A stretch of DNA of 7,439 nt. It comes from Nitrospira sp. UBA2083. GTDB taxonomy: Bacteria; Nitrospirota; Nitrospiria; Nitrospirales; Nitrospiraceae. Of the stretch, positions 1 through 7,168 are shown one piece after another (the first letter of the stretch is position 1; the number at the start of each line of letters is the position of its first letter). Made by a program: the position numbers and the translations under genes. The stretch is taken from assembly GCA_002331625.1 (NCBI GenBank), contig DCZN01000062.1, forward strand, positions 229 through 7,667, written 5' to 3'. Below the pieces are notes generated by a model. That model made no database searches. It saw only the letters and a list, made by a program, of their open reading frames with translations, and had not been told where the DNA came from.

Positions 1-582
1 AAAGAGGGAGGGGATCGCGACCAGCAAGCCCGCCACCGTCGCAATCAACGCCGAGGCCACGCCGGGCGCCATTGTCGTCAAGGTAGCCTGTTGCGCACGG
101 CCGATGCCTGAGAACGTATCCATGACGCCCCAGACCGTTCCCAGGAGCCCGATAAACGGCCCGCCGCTGATGGCCGTCGCCAGTACGATCATGCCCGACT
201 CCAAGCCCACGGCCGATTCGCCCAACACCCGTTCCAAGGCGATTCGCACGGCGCTCATTCCATGATTCGGAATTTTCTCTGTTTCATACTTTTCTTGCTG
301 AGTCTTCAGTTCCTCGCACCCCCCGTAGTAGAGGTCGTACATCGGTGATCCCTGAAGCTTGTCGATGCGCCCTTTGTTGAAGATCACCAGCGGGCTCTTG
401 GACTTCGAGTAATACTCTAAAAATGTTCCGTTCCGTTTTTTGGCTTTGGCCAGTTGTCGAAACTTGTTGATGATGATCGTCCAACTCACCAACGAGAAGA
501 CGAGCAGCACCCCGATGGTAATCTTCCCTTCGAGCGTCGCATGGCTCAACGCAAAAGCCACGCCTCCCGAACTCATGTCCAT
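1..582 (-). CDS. MotA/TolQ/ExbB-family proton channel subunit (partial, C-terminus beyond window)
   Basis: This is the proton-channel subunit of an ExbB/ExbD- or TolQ/TolR-type inner-membrane motor, which uses proton-motive force to drive a TonB- or TolA-like partner. The 194 visible residues run open to the window edge; family members are usually a little over 200 residues, so only the C-terminus is missing. A first membrane helix lies at about residues 19-38, followed by a charged cytoplasmic segment at 39-125. A second helix carries the family signature GPFIGLLGTVWGVM (141-154), and a third begins near 174 (GVASALIATVAGLLVAIP). Thr149 and Thr182 align with the pore threonines of E. coli ExbB (T148, T181). 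The position of the conserved helix-3 glutamate (E176 in E. coli) is Ser177 here. The ATG at 582-580 is chosen because an AAGGGGAG site sits 6 bases upstream; a second in-frame ATG at 576-574 is less well placed. The gene follows tpsA by 19 bases, so it is probably co-transcribed. The family is certain; the choice between ExbB and TolQ is not. Confidence 0.93.
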   Translation of the reverse strand, partial: MDMSSGGVAFALSHATLEGKITIGVLLVFSLVSWTIIINKFRQLAKAKKRNGTFLEYYSKSKSPLVIFNKGRIDKLQGSPMYDLYYGGCEELKTQQEKYETEKIPNHGMSAVRIALERVLGESAVGLESGMIVLATAISGGPFIGLLGTVWGVMDTFSGIGRAQQATLTTMAPGVASALIATVAGLLVAIPSLF

Positions 583-588
583 AGTGTG

Positions 589-596
589 CTCCCCTT
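589..596 (-). promoter_or_regulatory. Ribosome binding site of the ExbB/TolQ-like gene
   Basis: AAGGGGAG on the minus strand lies 6 bases before the ATG at 582-580, entirely inside the 19-base gap after the tpsA stop (604-602). This fixes the start codon and means the gene can be translated from a tpsA transcript without its own promoter. Confidence 0.75.
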
Positions 597-601
597 TCTG
601 A

Positions 602-3600
602 CTAGTTTGCTGACGGCGCCTGCGGTTTCACGTCCACCTGAATAACCACACCACGCTTCACTTTCATGGCTTTGGCCAGTTGTGACTTTTCTTCCTTTTT
701 TGACCCCGTGCTGGACGCCACACGATCGCCGGACTGTTTGCTGGCCGACTCGCTGGCGGCTTCCTGCGTGGCATCCGCATTCTTCACCGACGAGCTCGTG
801 GAAGCCGCGGTGGACGAGGCCGCAGCAGCTGACCCGCCGCCGCTCAGAGGTGGAGGCGGCGGCGCGACTCCCGGCGGCGGCGGGCCGCCGACGAAGCTGG
901 GCTGGCCCACCACGGCCGCGTTCGGCGGCAGCAGCACGCGGCCGGTGATCGATCCCCCACGAAAATCAAGCACCCCGTTGAGGTTCACGTTGCGCCCCTG
1001 AATGCCGGCCTCCGGGATGATGATGCGCCCTGAACCGTCGGCTGGGATCGTATTCCGCGTGATGGCCCGCGCGCCGGTTTCCGCGGTCAACGTGATGTCA
1101 CCGAGCTTCAGTTTATCGATGAAGGGGTTCAAGACCTCATCCTCGAATTTTTTCAGCCGTGCGGCGCGTAATTGGTTTGCCCTGGCTTCCAATGCCGAGA
1201 CGTCACGTCCAAAGGTCTTTTCCCGTGCGGCTTGCGCAAGCAACGCGGTAATCTCAGGATCTTGGAACGTCGGGAACACCAACGGCCTTGTGTCTTGTGG
1301 ATGGAAGGTAAAAATCCCGCTGCCCGGGACATTGATTTCCCTGGTTTGTTCTTTTCCGGTTTCGTCGAATGTCCCGGTCGGAATACGGATGGGGACCAAC
1401 TCGCTTTTGCTGCCGCTTCCCGCATTGATGTTGCCATGGGTCGACGTGATTCGGATATCGCCCCCATTGAAGGTCGCAACCCGTGACGTGTTCACATCGA
1501 TATCGCCTTTGGCACGGACCAGAATCGCGGCCGGGTCCTTGACCAGGTTGACCGTGACGGTCCCATCCTGGTTGACGACCGGTTCCCGTGTGGTCTGCCC
1601 AACGGATCCTCCGTTCGTGACGAGAATGCCCGTCGGCGGGCGATTCGGATCGAATGCCTTGGAATTGTTCGCACCGACATTGATTTTTCCCCCCACCGCC
1701 GGAAGATTGAGTCCCGCTCGGACTGAATCCGGAAACTGCAACGGATAGAGCGATGAGTTGTCGTAGCCGATGACAGAGGGTTTGGCCGCGTCGTACCCGT
1801 GGATCGACACGCCTGCGCCACCACTACTCGTGATCGAGGAAATCACCATATCGAGGTTGTTCCCAACAGCGATATCGATCAGCCCACTCCGTCCCCCTTT
1901 CCCATCTGGGCGGGGGCTAGCGGAAATTCCGTGCCCGGTACCAAGGTCCAAGTTGTTGGTTGCGATAATTCGGGCCGTACCGGGCCCATAGAACGTAAAT
2001 CCCCCGTCGGCAGATCCGTCATCGCTCCTATTTAACAGGAAATTCTTTGCTTTAATTGTGGCGGCGACATTGGGCGTAACGACCGGCACTTGCACATCCC
2101 GGAAGACGACGTTGACGAGGGCGCTGGGCGAAACCGGCTCTTTCCCGTCCCACGGTTTGGTTTCTATTTGCCGAGTCTGCAGATTGAATGCACGAATCAA
2201 GATCACATCGTCCGGCTTGATCGACCTCGGCTGGTTGGTGACGGGATCCACAAAGAGTGGAATGCGTTCGGTCACCGTCTCAGTCTTCGTCCCCAGATCG
2301 GGTAAAACCATTGAGGCCGAGACCCGGTCGATTGAATTGCCGGCTTCAATCGTAATCTCCTTCCGGAACGGCCGACTTACGAGGTCCAGGTTGAGCTTGC
2401 TGATGCTCCCAGCCTCCGCCTGAAATCTGACTTGCGCCGGCGGTGCGCTGCTGTCATTGGCGGATACTCTGACCGCGGGGTCGGTCGATGGGTTTGACCA
2501 AATAACCATGGCTTGATAGTCGTCGGTCTTACCGACCAGATCACTCGGGTCCGCTTCCAGCAAGCGCACTGAGCGGGGAGCTGTGTCGACCTGGATTCTC
2601 GTATTCAACGGCCACTTCGGCGGGTTGAATTTCGGAAAGATAAAACCAGGCGGAACGTCCGGCTTCTGGGTCAGTTGTGCGTCACGAGGTGGTTTGCCGG
2701 TTTTTTCCAAGTTCTTGAGGTATGGAATCAGGTCAGGCCGTTGATTGATAGTCCGAAGGTCGACCACTTCCCAACGACCGCCAGGCACACCTTGGGTGCC
2801 GATCCAGATCCAGTCGAAATGGTCCACATCGTCTTTAGTGATCGTGACCGGCACGCCCTGGATATCGTTCTTGGCAAAGAATTTTACCGAACCGGTCGGT
2901 GACGGTAAAAACGTCAAGTTGGAGCGGATTTGGATCGTCCCGTTTTTCGCGATGGCCTCGAACGAAGCCGGCAGCCAGTTTCGAAGCTGCGGCACACCTT
3001 GCCCCACGGTGGGGAGGTTCGCACTCGATTCCAACTCCGGTGGACCCTTCAGATCGTCTGTGTTGAGGACAATATGACCCGTGTTGGAGATGAACGTGAC
3101 TTTGTTATGTTCAAGCCCTGGAGCGAAGGCGACCAGCCTATCAATCCCCTGGGCATCTTTACCTCCGATCAATCCCGCGTCTTGGACGCGGCGAAGATAG
3201 ATATTCCCGCCGGCGCTGACGATGAGTTCTCCGCCGGAAAGAGCAAATTCCGCATATTTGTCGGTTCGTTCGACGACGGGTGTAGCGTTCGGATCACTGC
3301 CCCGCTGTTCCGCCTCGGTCAGGGGCAAGCCGTTGGAACCGAGGGGAAGATTGGTGTCGCCGACCTTCCCTCCGACCGTTACGGTATGGAGCGGTCTGAC
3401 GGTCGGAGTCTGGTTCCAGAGCACGAAACCCGGTCCACGATCGATACCACTTGCCTTCCCACCGATGAAGTCTCTGGTCACCTGAAGATTGAGCCGACCC
3501 GGTCCGTCGATGTAGAGCCCACGGATGAAATTTGTGGCATCGAGCCCCACAGCCGCCATCAAGTCTCGGCCGGCCTTGATGGAGATACCGCCGCCGCCTT

Positions 3601-5080
3601 GGGCTTGAACCGTCCCGATCACGCCAGATGTTGGGTCAATGAGATTGACATCACCGGTCTTCGCCTCAAGGCTGATGTGGCCCCCCTGCGTAGCTTGGAG
3701 CGTGGTACCGGTATTGGTACCGGTCGTGCTCGTGAACAGAATATTCCGCTCCGCCACACCGACGATGTCCCATTTGGACGAGGTAGTTGACGGGGTGTTC
3801 GAGAGAAAGACATCATTGAAGATGAGGTCCTGGCCCGCATTGAACCGGATGGTTCCTCCTGTGTTAGGCGGAAGCTGAATCGTGCCCAAATCAAACGATC
3901 CTGTGACCGTCAGGTCGTGACCTGGCAGCAAGTGTCCTGCTGCATCCTGCTCCGAAAACAAACTGATGTCGGTCAAACCCGTCAGCGTGAGGCCTGCCGT
4001 GATGTCCACGAAGTCGGGATCGATCAGCAAGCGCCCACCACGGTATCCGGAGTTCGCCACACCGCGGAAATGGCCTCCCAGCTTCACACGGCTCCCGCTC
4101 ACTTCGGTGAAGCCCGCATGTCCTCCTGTACGACCGCCCGACACATCGATCGTGGCTCCTTTCTCAAACAATGCCGTCCCCTTCGACTTGTCCGCGATCG
4201 CCAAAACAGTGCCGCCGTTGGACGTTCCTTCACTGCCACCCTGGGCCGTAGTTTGGCTGCCGGCTTTCAACGTCAGCGACTCGCTCGCGAACAGCTCAAT
4301 TTTGCCGCTCTTCTCTCGCACGCTATTGGCCTGGACACGCCCTTCTTGATTGACGACGCGTCCCGCGAGCGTGACATGGCCGCCGTCCGCGATGAGATCC
4401 TTCACGTTGGTAGCCTGACCGGTCGGCGCCGACAATTCCGTGAGAAATCCACGGCCGTCGGGACGACTGGCGAGGTAGGCCTTCGCCCCGGCGGCCAGCA
4501 CAATGGTGCCGCTCGGCGCGGTAATCACACCGCTGTTCTCTACATTCGGTGCGAGCAAATAGACGCCGTCATGAAGGCCTCGTATGAGACCAAGGTTCTT
4601 TACGACACCCTCTACTCCCGTACCTTGGAACAGATAGTGCCCAGCCAGAAAATTCGCATTGGTGATGTTGAGTGAGGAGGCGACAAGCCCGCCGACATTC
4701 ACTTGCGCGTTCGGCCCGAAGAAGACGCCGTTGGGGTTCACGAGCATAACAGTGCCGTTGGCCTGCAACGATCCTAGGATCTGACTTGGATTCTGATCGA
4801 ATATGCGATTGAGCGCGACCGCCGACGCGTTCGGTTGGACGAACTGCGTCACCTCGTTCGGCGCGATGTTGAACGAGTGCCAATTGAGAATCGCCTGCTG
4901 CGAGGCCTGGTTGACGGTGACGTGAGCAGTGCCGACTCCCGAGACTGTTGCGTTCCCGCCGACGACTGCGGGGCCGGTCGGATTCGCCAGCATGAACGGT
5001 GGGAAGACCCACTGTACCAGGTGAAACAGGATGAGAAGTCCCGCGAATATTCTGTCGTGACGACCGATGTTCGTGTTCAT
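602..5080 (-). CDS. TpsA exoprotein, filamentous haemagglutinin N-terminal (TPS) domain protein
   Basis: This is a large secreted or surface-displayed protein of a two-partner secretion system, 1492 residues. A signal peptide occupies about residues 1-32: a basic start (GRHDR), a hydrophobic stretch (FAGLLILFHLVQWVFPPF) and likely cleavage after MLA. The TPS secretion domain follows (about 33-290), with the hallmark pattern NWHSFNIAPNEVTQF (66-80), ALNRIF (89-94) and NPNGVFFGPNAQVNVGGL (115-132), the NPN-type motif recognised by TpsB POTRA domains. Repeated short beta-strand patterns (GGxIxIxA, AGRDL, GGDIRITSTHGNINAGSG) across about 290-1230 suggest a right-handed beta-helix. A Pro-rich, less regular stretch lies at 775-845 and a helical stretch at 1275-1326. 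The C-terminus is proline-rich (1398-1413), then Ser/Ala-rich, then charged, ending with KVKRGVVIQVDVKPQ. There is no cysteine, no VENN motif and no recognisable toxin domain, so adhesion, aggregation or biofilm is likelier than contact-dependent inhibition. The exact ligand is unknown. The start is supported by AAGGAAG 6 bases upstream. Confidence 0.95.
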   Translation of the reverse strand: MNTNIGRHDRIFAGLLILFHLVQWVFPPFMLANPTGPAVVGGNATVSGVGTAHVTVNQASQQAILNWHSFNIAPNEVTQFVQPNASAVALNRIFDQNPSQILGSLQANGTVMLVNPNGVFFGPNAQVNVGGLVASSLNITNANFLAGHYLFQGTGVEGVVKNLGLIRGLHDGVYLLAPNVENSGVITAPSGTIVLAAGAKAYLASRPDGRGFLTELSAPTGQATNVKDLIADGGHVTLAGRVVNQEGRVQANSVREKSGKIELFASESLTLKAGSQTTAQGGSEGTSNGGTVLAIADKSKGTALFEKGATIDVSGGRTGGHAGFTEVSGSRVKLGGHFRGVANSGYRGGRLLIDPDFVDITAGLTLTGLTDISLFSEQDAAGHLLPGHDLTVTGSFDLGTIQLPPNTGGTIRFNAGQDLIFNDVFLSNTPSTTSSKWDIVGVAERNILFTSTTGTNTGTTLQATQGGHISLEAKTGDVNLIDPTSGVIGTVQAQGGGGISIKAGRDLMAAVGLDATNFIRGLYIDGPGRLNLQVTRDFIGGKASGIDRGPGFVLWNQTPTVRPLHTVTVGGKVGDTNLPLGSNGLPLTEAEQRGSDPNATPVVERTDKYAEFALSGGELIVSAGGNIYLRRVQDAGLIGGKDAQGIDRLVAFAPGLEHNKVTFISNTGHIVLNTDDLKGPPELESSANLPTVGQGVPQLRNWLPASFEAIAKNGTIQIRSNLTFLPSPTGSVKFFAKNDIQGVPVTITKDDVDHFDWIWIGTQGVPGGRWEVVDLRTINQRPDLIPYLKNLEKTGKPPRDAQLTQKPDVPPGFIFPKFNPPKWPLNTRIQVDTAPRSVRLLEADPSDLVGKTDDYQAMVIWSNPSTDPAVRVSANDSSAPPAQVRFQAEAGSISKLNLDLVSRPFRKEITIEAGNSIDRVSASMVLPDLGTKTETVTERIPLFVDPVTNQPRSIKPDDVILIRAFNLQTRQIETKPWDGKEPVSPSALVNVVFRDVQVPVVTPNVAATIKAKNFLLNRSDDGSADGGFTFYGPGTARIIATNNLDLGTGHGISASPRPDGKGGRSGLIDIAVGNNLDMVISSITSSGGAGVSIHGYDAAKPSVIGYDNSSLYPLQFPDSVRAGLNLPAVGGKINVGANNSKAFDPNRPPTGILVTNGGSVGQTTREPVVNQDGTVTVNLVKDPAAILVRAKGDIDVNTSRVATFNGGDIRITSTHGNINAGSGSKSELVPIRIPTGTFDETGKEQTREINVPGSGIFTFHPQDTRPLVFPTFQDPEITALLAQAAREKTFGRDVSALEARANQLRAARLKKFEDEVLNPFIDKLKLGDITLTAETGARAITRNTIPADGSGRIIIPEAGIQGRNVNLNGVLDFRGGSITGRVLLPPNAAVVGQPSFVGGPPPPGVAPPPPPLSGGGSAAAASSTAASTSSSVKNADATQEAASESASKQSGDRVASSTGSKKEEKSQLAKAMKVKRGVVIQVDVKPQAPSAN
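605..889 (-). other. TpsA C-terminal low-complexity tail (Pro-rich, Ser/Ala-rich, charged)
   Basis: Residues 1398-1492 of TpsA. The segment begins with two proline runs (PPPP, then PPPPP a few residues later), continues with a Gly/Ser/Ala/Thr-rich linker (about 1414-1461), then a Lys/Glu patch (KKEEK) and a short beta-prone end, RGVVIQVDV, before PQAPSAN. It is unlike the beta-helix before it and reads as a flexible spacer with a small terminal module. In Bordetella FhaB a proline-rich region precedes a C-terminal part that stays periplasmic during secretion. A similar retained or anchoring role here is an inference. Confidence 0.6.
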
Positions 5081-5086
5081 AACCGG

Positions 5087-5093
5087 CTTCCTT
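5087..5093 (-). promoter_or_regulatory. Ribosome binding site of tpsA, overlapping the tpsB stop
   Basis: AAGGAAG on the minus strand ends 6 bases before the tpsA ATG (5080-5078), and its first two bases are the last two of the tpsB TAA stop (5094-5092). This makes translational coupling of transporter and substrate likely and supports the tpsA start. Confidence 0.75.
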
Positions 5094-6942
5094 AGAATGC
5101 GAGGCCCACGGAGAAATGCACAAAGTTATCCCCGCGCTTGGTATTCAGCGTATCGTGCAATGCCCACCCGCTGTCGAGGATGAGCTGTCCCACGTCTTTC
5201 GGAAACTTCATGCGGATGCCGAACCCGGCACCTTCAAGACGAAATCGTGAGGTCTGTCCGGCGGGCGCTTGTGCCACCCAAATGTGCGCCGCATCGTAAA
5301 AGGTCGCAAATCGGAGCCGGAGCGTAAAATCGGAGCTACGACGTCTTTGCCAAATCCGATCGATCGGCACCTTGAGCACTTCCGGCGTGGTCAATTCCGC
5401 TCGTCCCCGTATGGCGTGGTCGCCGATGGCTTCGAACTGCACGTAGCCACGCACGGTATCGAACCCGCCGGCGAAAAACTGTTCAGCTGGAATCAGCGGC
5501 TGTGAGGCCCATTGACCGTTGACCGAAAGATCAAGAACAAAATCACCGGGCAGCGGCTGCGAGCGCCCCACTCCTCCCTGCAAGACGGCAAAGGTGCCGG
5601 TCGCCCCTTTCCGGTTGCCCGGTTTACTGAACGGATTGTTGGGATCTCCGCCAAAATCTTCTTTGTGCCCGCCGGGGATGATTCCTGCCACATAGCCCTT
5701 GGCAGTGAACGAGGCTTTCGTCAGGCCAAACCGATCCGGATAGAATCCGGTGTATCCAAGCGACATGGGCAGGTACTGCACCGGCGTCAAGACCACTGCC
5801 GTCCCGCCGTCCGGAAACGAGGCCTCGGTTTTGTTCAGGCGCTTATAATCGATGCCGATCGATAGTTGGTGGGTTTGCTCGCGCCCAGGAAAGACCGGGA
5901 ATATATATCGTGCTCCGGCGATCGTCGCGTTCCCAGCGATCGCAACATCGCCTCCACCTCCGATCGAAATGGCTCCACCGGCTAAGACGGAGTTGCTCTC
6001 CGATCTTGACGCATAGACGGAGAGGAGATGATTGGGCCAGATCACGGGATAGACAAAACTCGCCCCGTAGTTTTGGATTGCTCCCCAATCCTGTGGCGTC
6101 TGCACCGTGTTGAACGTGAGGATTTCGTCGCTGCCGAAGACGTTCGTGTGCTGGATTTCTGCTATCAATCGGTTGCGCGGCGTGGTGATCGGGCCTCGAT
6201 TGTCCGCCTCCAGCTTGCCATGCACCGGTAGTCGATCCTTCACCTTCAACTCCAGGTCGACGGTCCCCGGCACCTCGCCCGGCTTGAGAAGGGGAGTGAC
6301 ATTGAGGTCCGGATTGCCGTTTACGGCGGCCAACTCCTTCACAAACGTCGGCTCATAGATGAGCGCGCCCGGCGTCAACGAGGGCAACTTGGTTCGAACG
6401 TTCGACCAACTGTAATGCTCGTTTCCCGTCACGGTGATGGAATACAAGTGTCCTTCTACTACCATCAACTGCACCAGGCCGTTTTCAATCGTTTGCTCCG
6501 GGATGTTCACTAAAATGGTTGGATAGCCGGCCTGGTGGTACAACTTTTCGAGTTCCGCCCGCATCTGTTCGACGTCCTTCATCCCACGCTCTGGCCCCTT
6601 GTAGGACTCCAGCAGGCGATCGATTTTGGTCGGATCGAGAATGGTGTTGCCTTCGACCTGAACGGTCGTCAGCGGAAATCTCACTTCTTGCGGATCTTCT
6701 CCAGGACGACTCGTTCCTCGCGGTTCCGGAACAAGCTTTCCTTCCTGTCGAGGATCAGCCGATCGGTTCGCTCCATCACGCGATGCCGAAGCTTGGCCCT
6801 CGTTCGTTCCTTGTTTCGAAACCGATGGTGTTGCCAGCATCTCGGCTTGAGTCGCAGCAGCCCGAGTTTCACCACCCGCCAGGCTGATCCCCATGATCAT
6901 GATGCGCACGATCGTTCCGACGGACCATCCTGCCCGAGTCAT
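5092..6942 (-). CDS. TpsB outer-membrane transporter, ShlB/FhaC/HecB family
   Basis: This outer-membrane pore of the Omp85 superfamily recognises the unfolded TpsA in the periplasm and passes it to the cell surface. It has 616 residues, somewhat long for the family. A signal peptide covers about 1-30 (hydrophobic GTIVRIMIMGISLAGG, then RAAA). A polar linker at 31-87, rich in Gly, Ser, Pro and charged residues, sits where FhaC has its plug helix and linker. POTRA1 is at about 88-165 (FPLTTVQVEGNTIL, LEKLYHQAGYPTI, VVEGHL) and POTRA2 at about 166-236 (ITVTGNEHYS, GTVDLELKVKD). The beta-barrel fills 240-616, beginning near LEADNRGPITTPRNRL. It holds the family motif VRGY (497-500, loop L6 in FhaC), FYDAAHIW (548-555) and a C-terminal strand ending in Phe (FVHFSVGLAF), as expected for Bam-dependent insertion. 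The ATG at 6942 is the first ATG/GTG/TTG after an in-frame stop at 7053-7051; its Shine-Dalgarno is poor. It is first in the operon, 11 bases ahead of tpsA. Confidence 0.96.
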   Translation of the reverse strand: MTRAGWSVGTIVRIMIMGISLAGGETRAAATQAEMLATPSVSKQGTNEGQASASRDGANRSADPRQEGKLVPEPRGTSRPGEDPQEVRFPLTTVQVEGNTILDPTKIDRLLESYKGPERGMKDVEQMRAELEKLYHQAGYPTILVNIPEQTIENGLVQLMVVEGHLYSITVTGNEHYSWSNVRTKLPSLTPGALIYEPTFVKELAAVNGNPDLNVTPLLKPGEVPGTVDLELKVKDRLPVHGKLEADNRGPITTPRNRLIAEIQHTNVFGSDEILTFNTVQTPQDWGAIQNYGASFVYPVIWPNHLLSVYASRSESNSVLAGGAISIGGGGDVAIAGNATIAGARYIFPVFPGREQTHQLSIGIDYKRLNKTEASFPDGGTAVVLTPVQYLPMSLGYTGFYPDRFGLTKASFTAKGYVAGIIPGGHKEDFGGDPNNPFSKPGNRKGATGTFAVLQGGVGRSQPLPGDFVLDLSVNGQWASQPLIPAEQFFAGGFDTVRGYVQFEAIGDHAIRGRAELTTPEVLKVPIDRIWQRRRSSDFTLRLRFATFYDAAHIWVAQAPAGQTSRFRLEGAGFGIRMKFPKDVGQLILDSGWALHDTLNTKRGDNFVHFSVGLAF

Positions 6943-7043
6943 GCCGCATCGCTTTTCTCGAAGCGCCTGCCGACGCAGGACTTCATGGCCGGCCCGTTTG
7001 GCTCGTCGAGCACAGAGTCGTCCCTTCTTCCGATCATGTGTAC

Positions 7044-7088
7044 CGAAGAATTATCGGGAGCGTGTTACGAGATTGTTATCGAAGAATT
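7044..7088. repeat. Nine-base direct repeat in the tpsB leader/promoter
   Basis: CGAAGAATT occurs at 7044-7052 and again at 7080-7088, a 36-base period. TTATCG occurs beside each copy (7051-7056 and 7076-7081) with a related GTTACG between them (7064-7069). The copies flank the candidate minus-strand -10 box. Confidence 0.3.
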
Positions 7089-7101
7089 GGTCTGCTGTTA
7101 A
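7073..7101 (-). promoter_or_regulatory. Candidate promoter of the tpsB-tpsA-exbB operon
   Basis: On the minus strand TTAACA (7101-7096, 5 of 6 to the TTGACA box) is followed after 17 bases by TAACAA (7078-7073, a poor match to TATAAT). It would give a leader of about 125 bases before the tpsB ATG. This is consensus reading by eye only; a sigma-70-type pattern may not apply in this organism. Confidence 0.3.
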
Positions 7102-7109
7102 TTTGCGTT

Positions 7110-7123
7110 CGAAACGGGTTTCG
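7110..7123. repeat. Inverted repeat, possible operator
   Basis: CGAAAC-GG-GTTTCG has two perfect 6-base arms around 2 bases. It sits between the two candidate promoters, just upstream of the -35 box of each. The 2-base loop is too small for an RNA hairpin terminator, so a dimeric regulator site is more plausible. No specific regulator is identified. Confidence 0.35.
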
Positions 7124-7127
7124 CCCC

Positions 7128-7156
7128 TTGTGCGTCCCGCACGAGCTGACTAGGAT
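7128..7156 (+). promoter_or_regulatory. Candidate promoter of gspC
   Basis: TTGTGC (7128-7133) and TAGGAT (7151-7156) are separated by 17 bases and lie about 42 bases before the gspC ATG. The -35 box matches only in its TTG part and the -10 in 4 of 6 positions. The location is good but the sequence match is weak. Confidence 0.25.
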
Positions 7157-7168
7157 GCAATCCGCATC
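7154..7168. repeat. Short inverted repeat near the gspC promoter
   Basis: GATGC and GCATC flank AATCC, overlapping the end of the candidate gspC -10 box and the expected transcription start. Arms of 5 bases can arise by chance, so this is recorded as a weak operator candidate. Confidence 0.2.

Noticed and set aside
605..1258. CdiA-like toxin C-terminus with an immunity gene (contact-dependent inhibition)
   Set aside because: There is no VENN motif before the C-terminus, no globular toxin-like domain, and the next gene is a proton channel, not a small immunity protein. A VENS near residue 180 is in the N-terminal TPS domain and irrelevant.
1002..1748. Plus-strand open frame of 248 codons
   Set aside because: It is antisense to tpsA; its Pro/Ser/Val-rich reading mirrors the beta-helix codons and has no ribosome binding site that I trust.
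3704..3724. GGTACCGGT repeated twice (12-base period)
   Set aside because: It simply encodes the Thr-Gly-Thr-Asn-Thr-Gly-Thr stretch of TpsA; two copies do not make a variable repeat tract.
2930..3790. Plus-strand open frame of 286 codons
   Set aside because: It lies entirely antisense to tpsA, has no recognisable domain, and its composition follows from the GC-rich codons of the opposite strand.
3917..4675. Plus-strand open frame of 252 codons
   Set aside because: It is antisense to the TPS domain of tpsA, where the minus-strand reading is unmistakable; no family features were seen.
6872..6949. Short out-of-frame reading frame starting at the ATG at 6949-6947, just before the tpsB ATG
   Set aside because: It gives about 26 unremarkable codons inside the tpsB signal-peptide region with no ribosome binding site; a regulatory upstream ORF cannot be supported.
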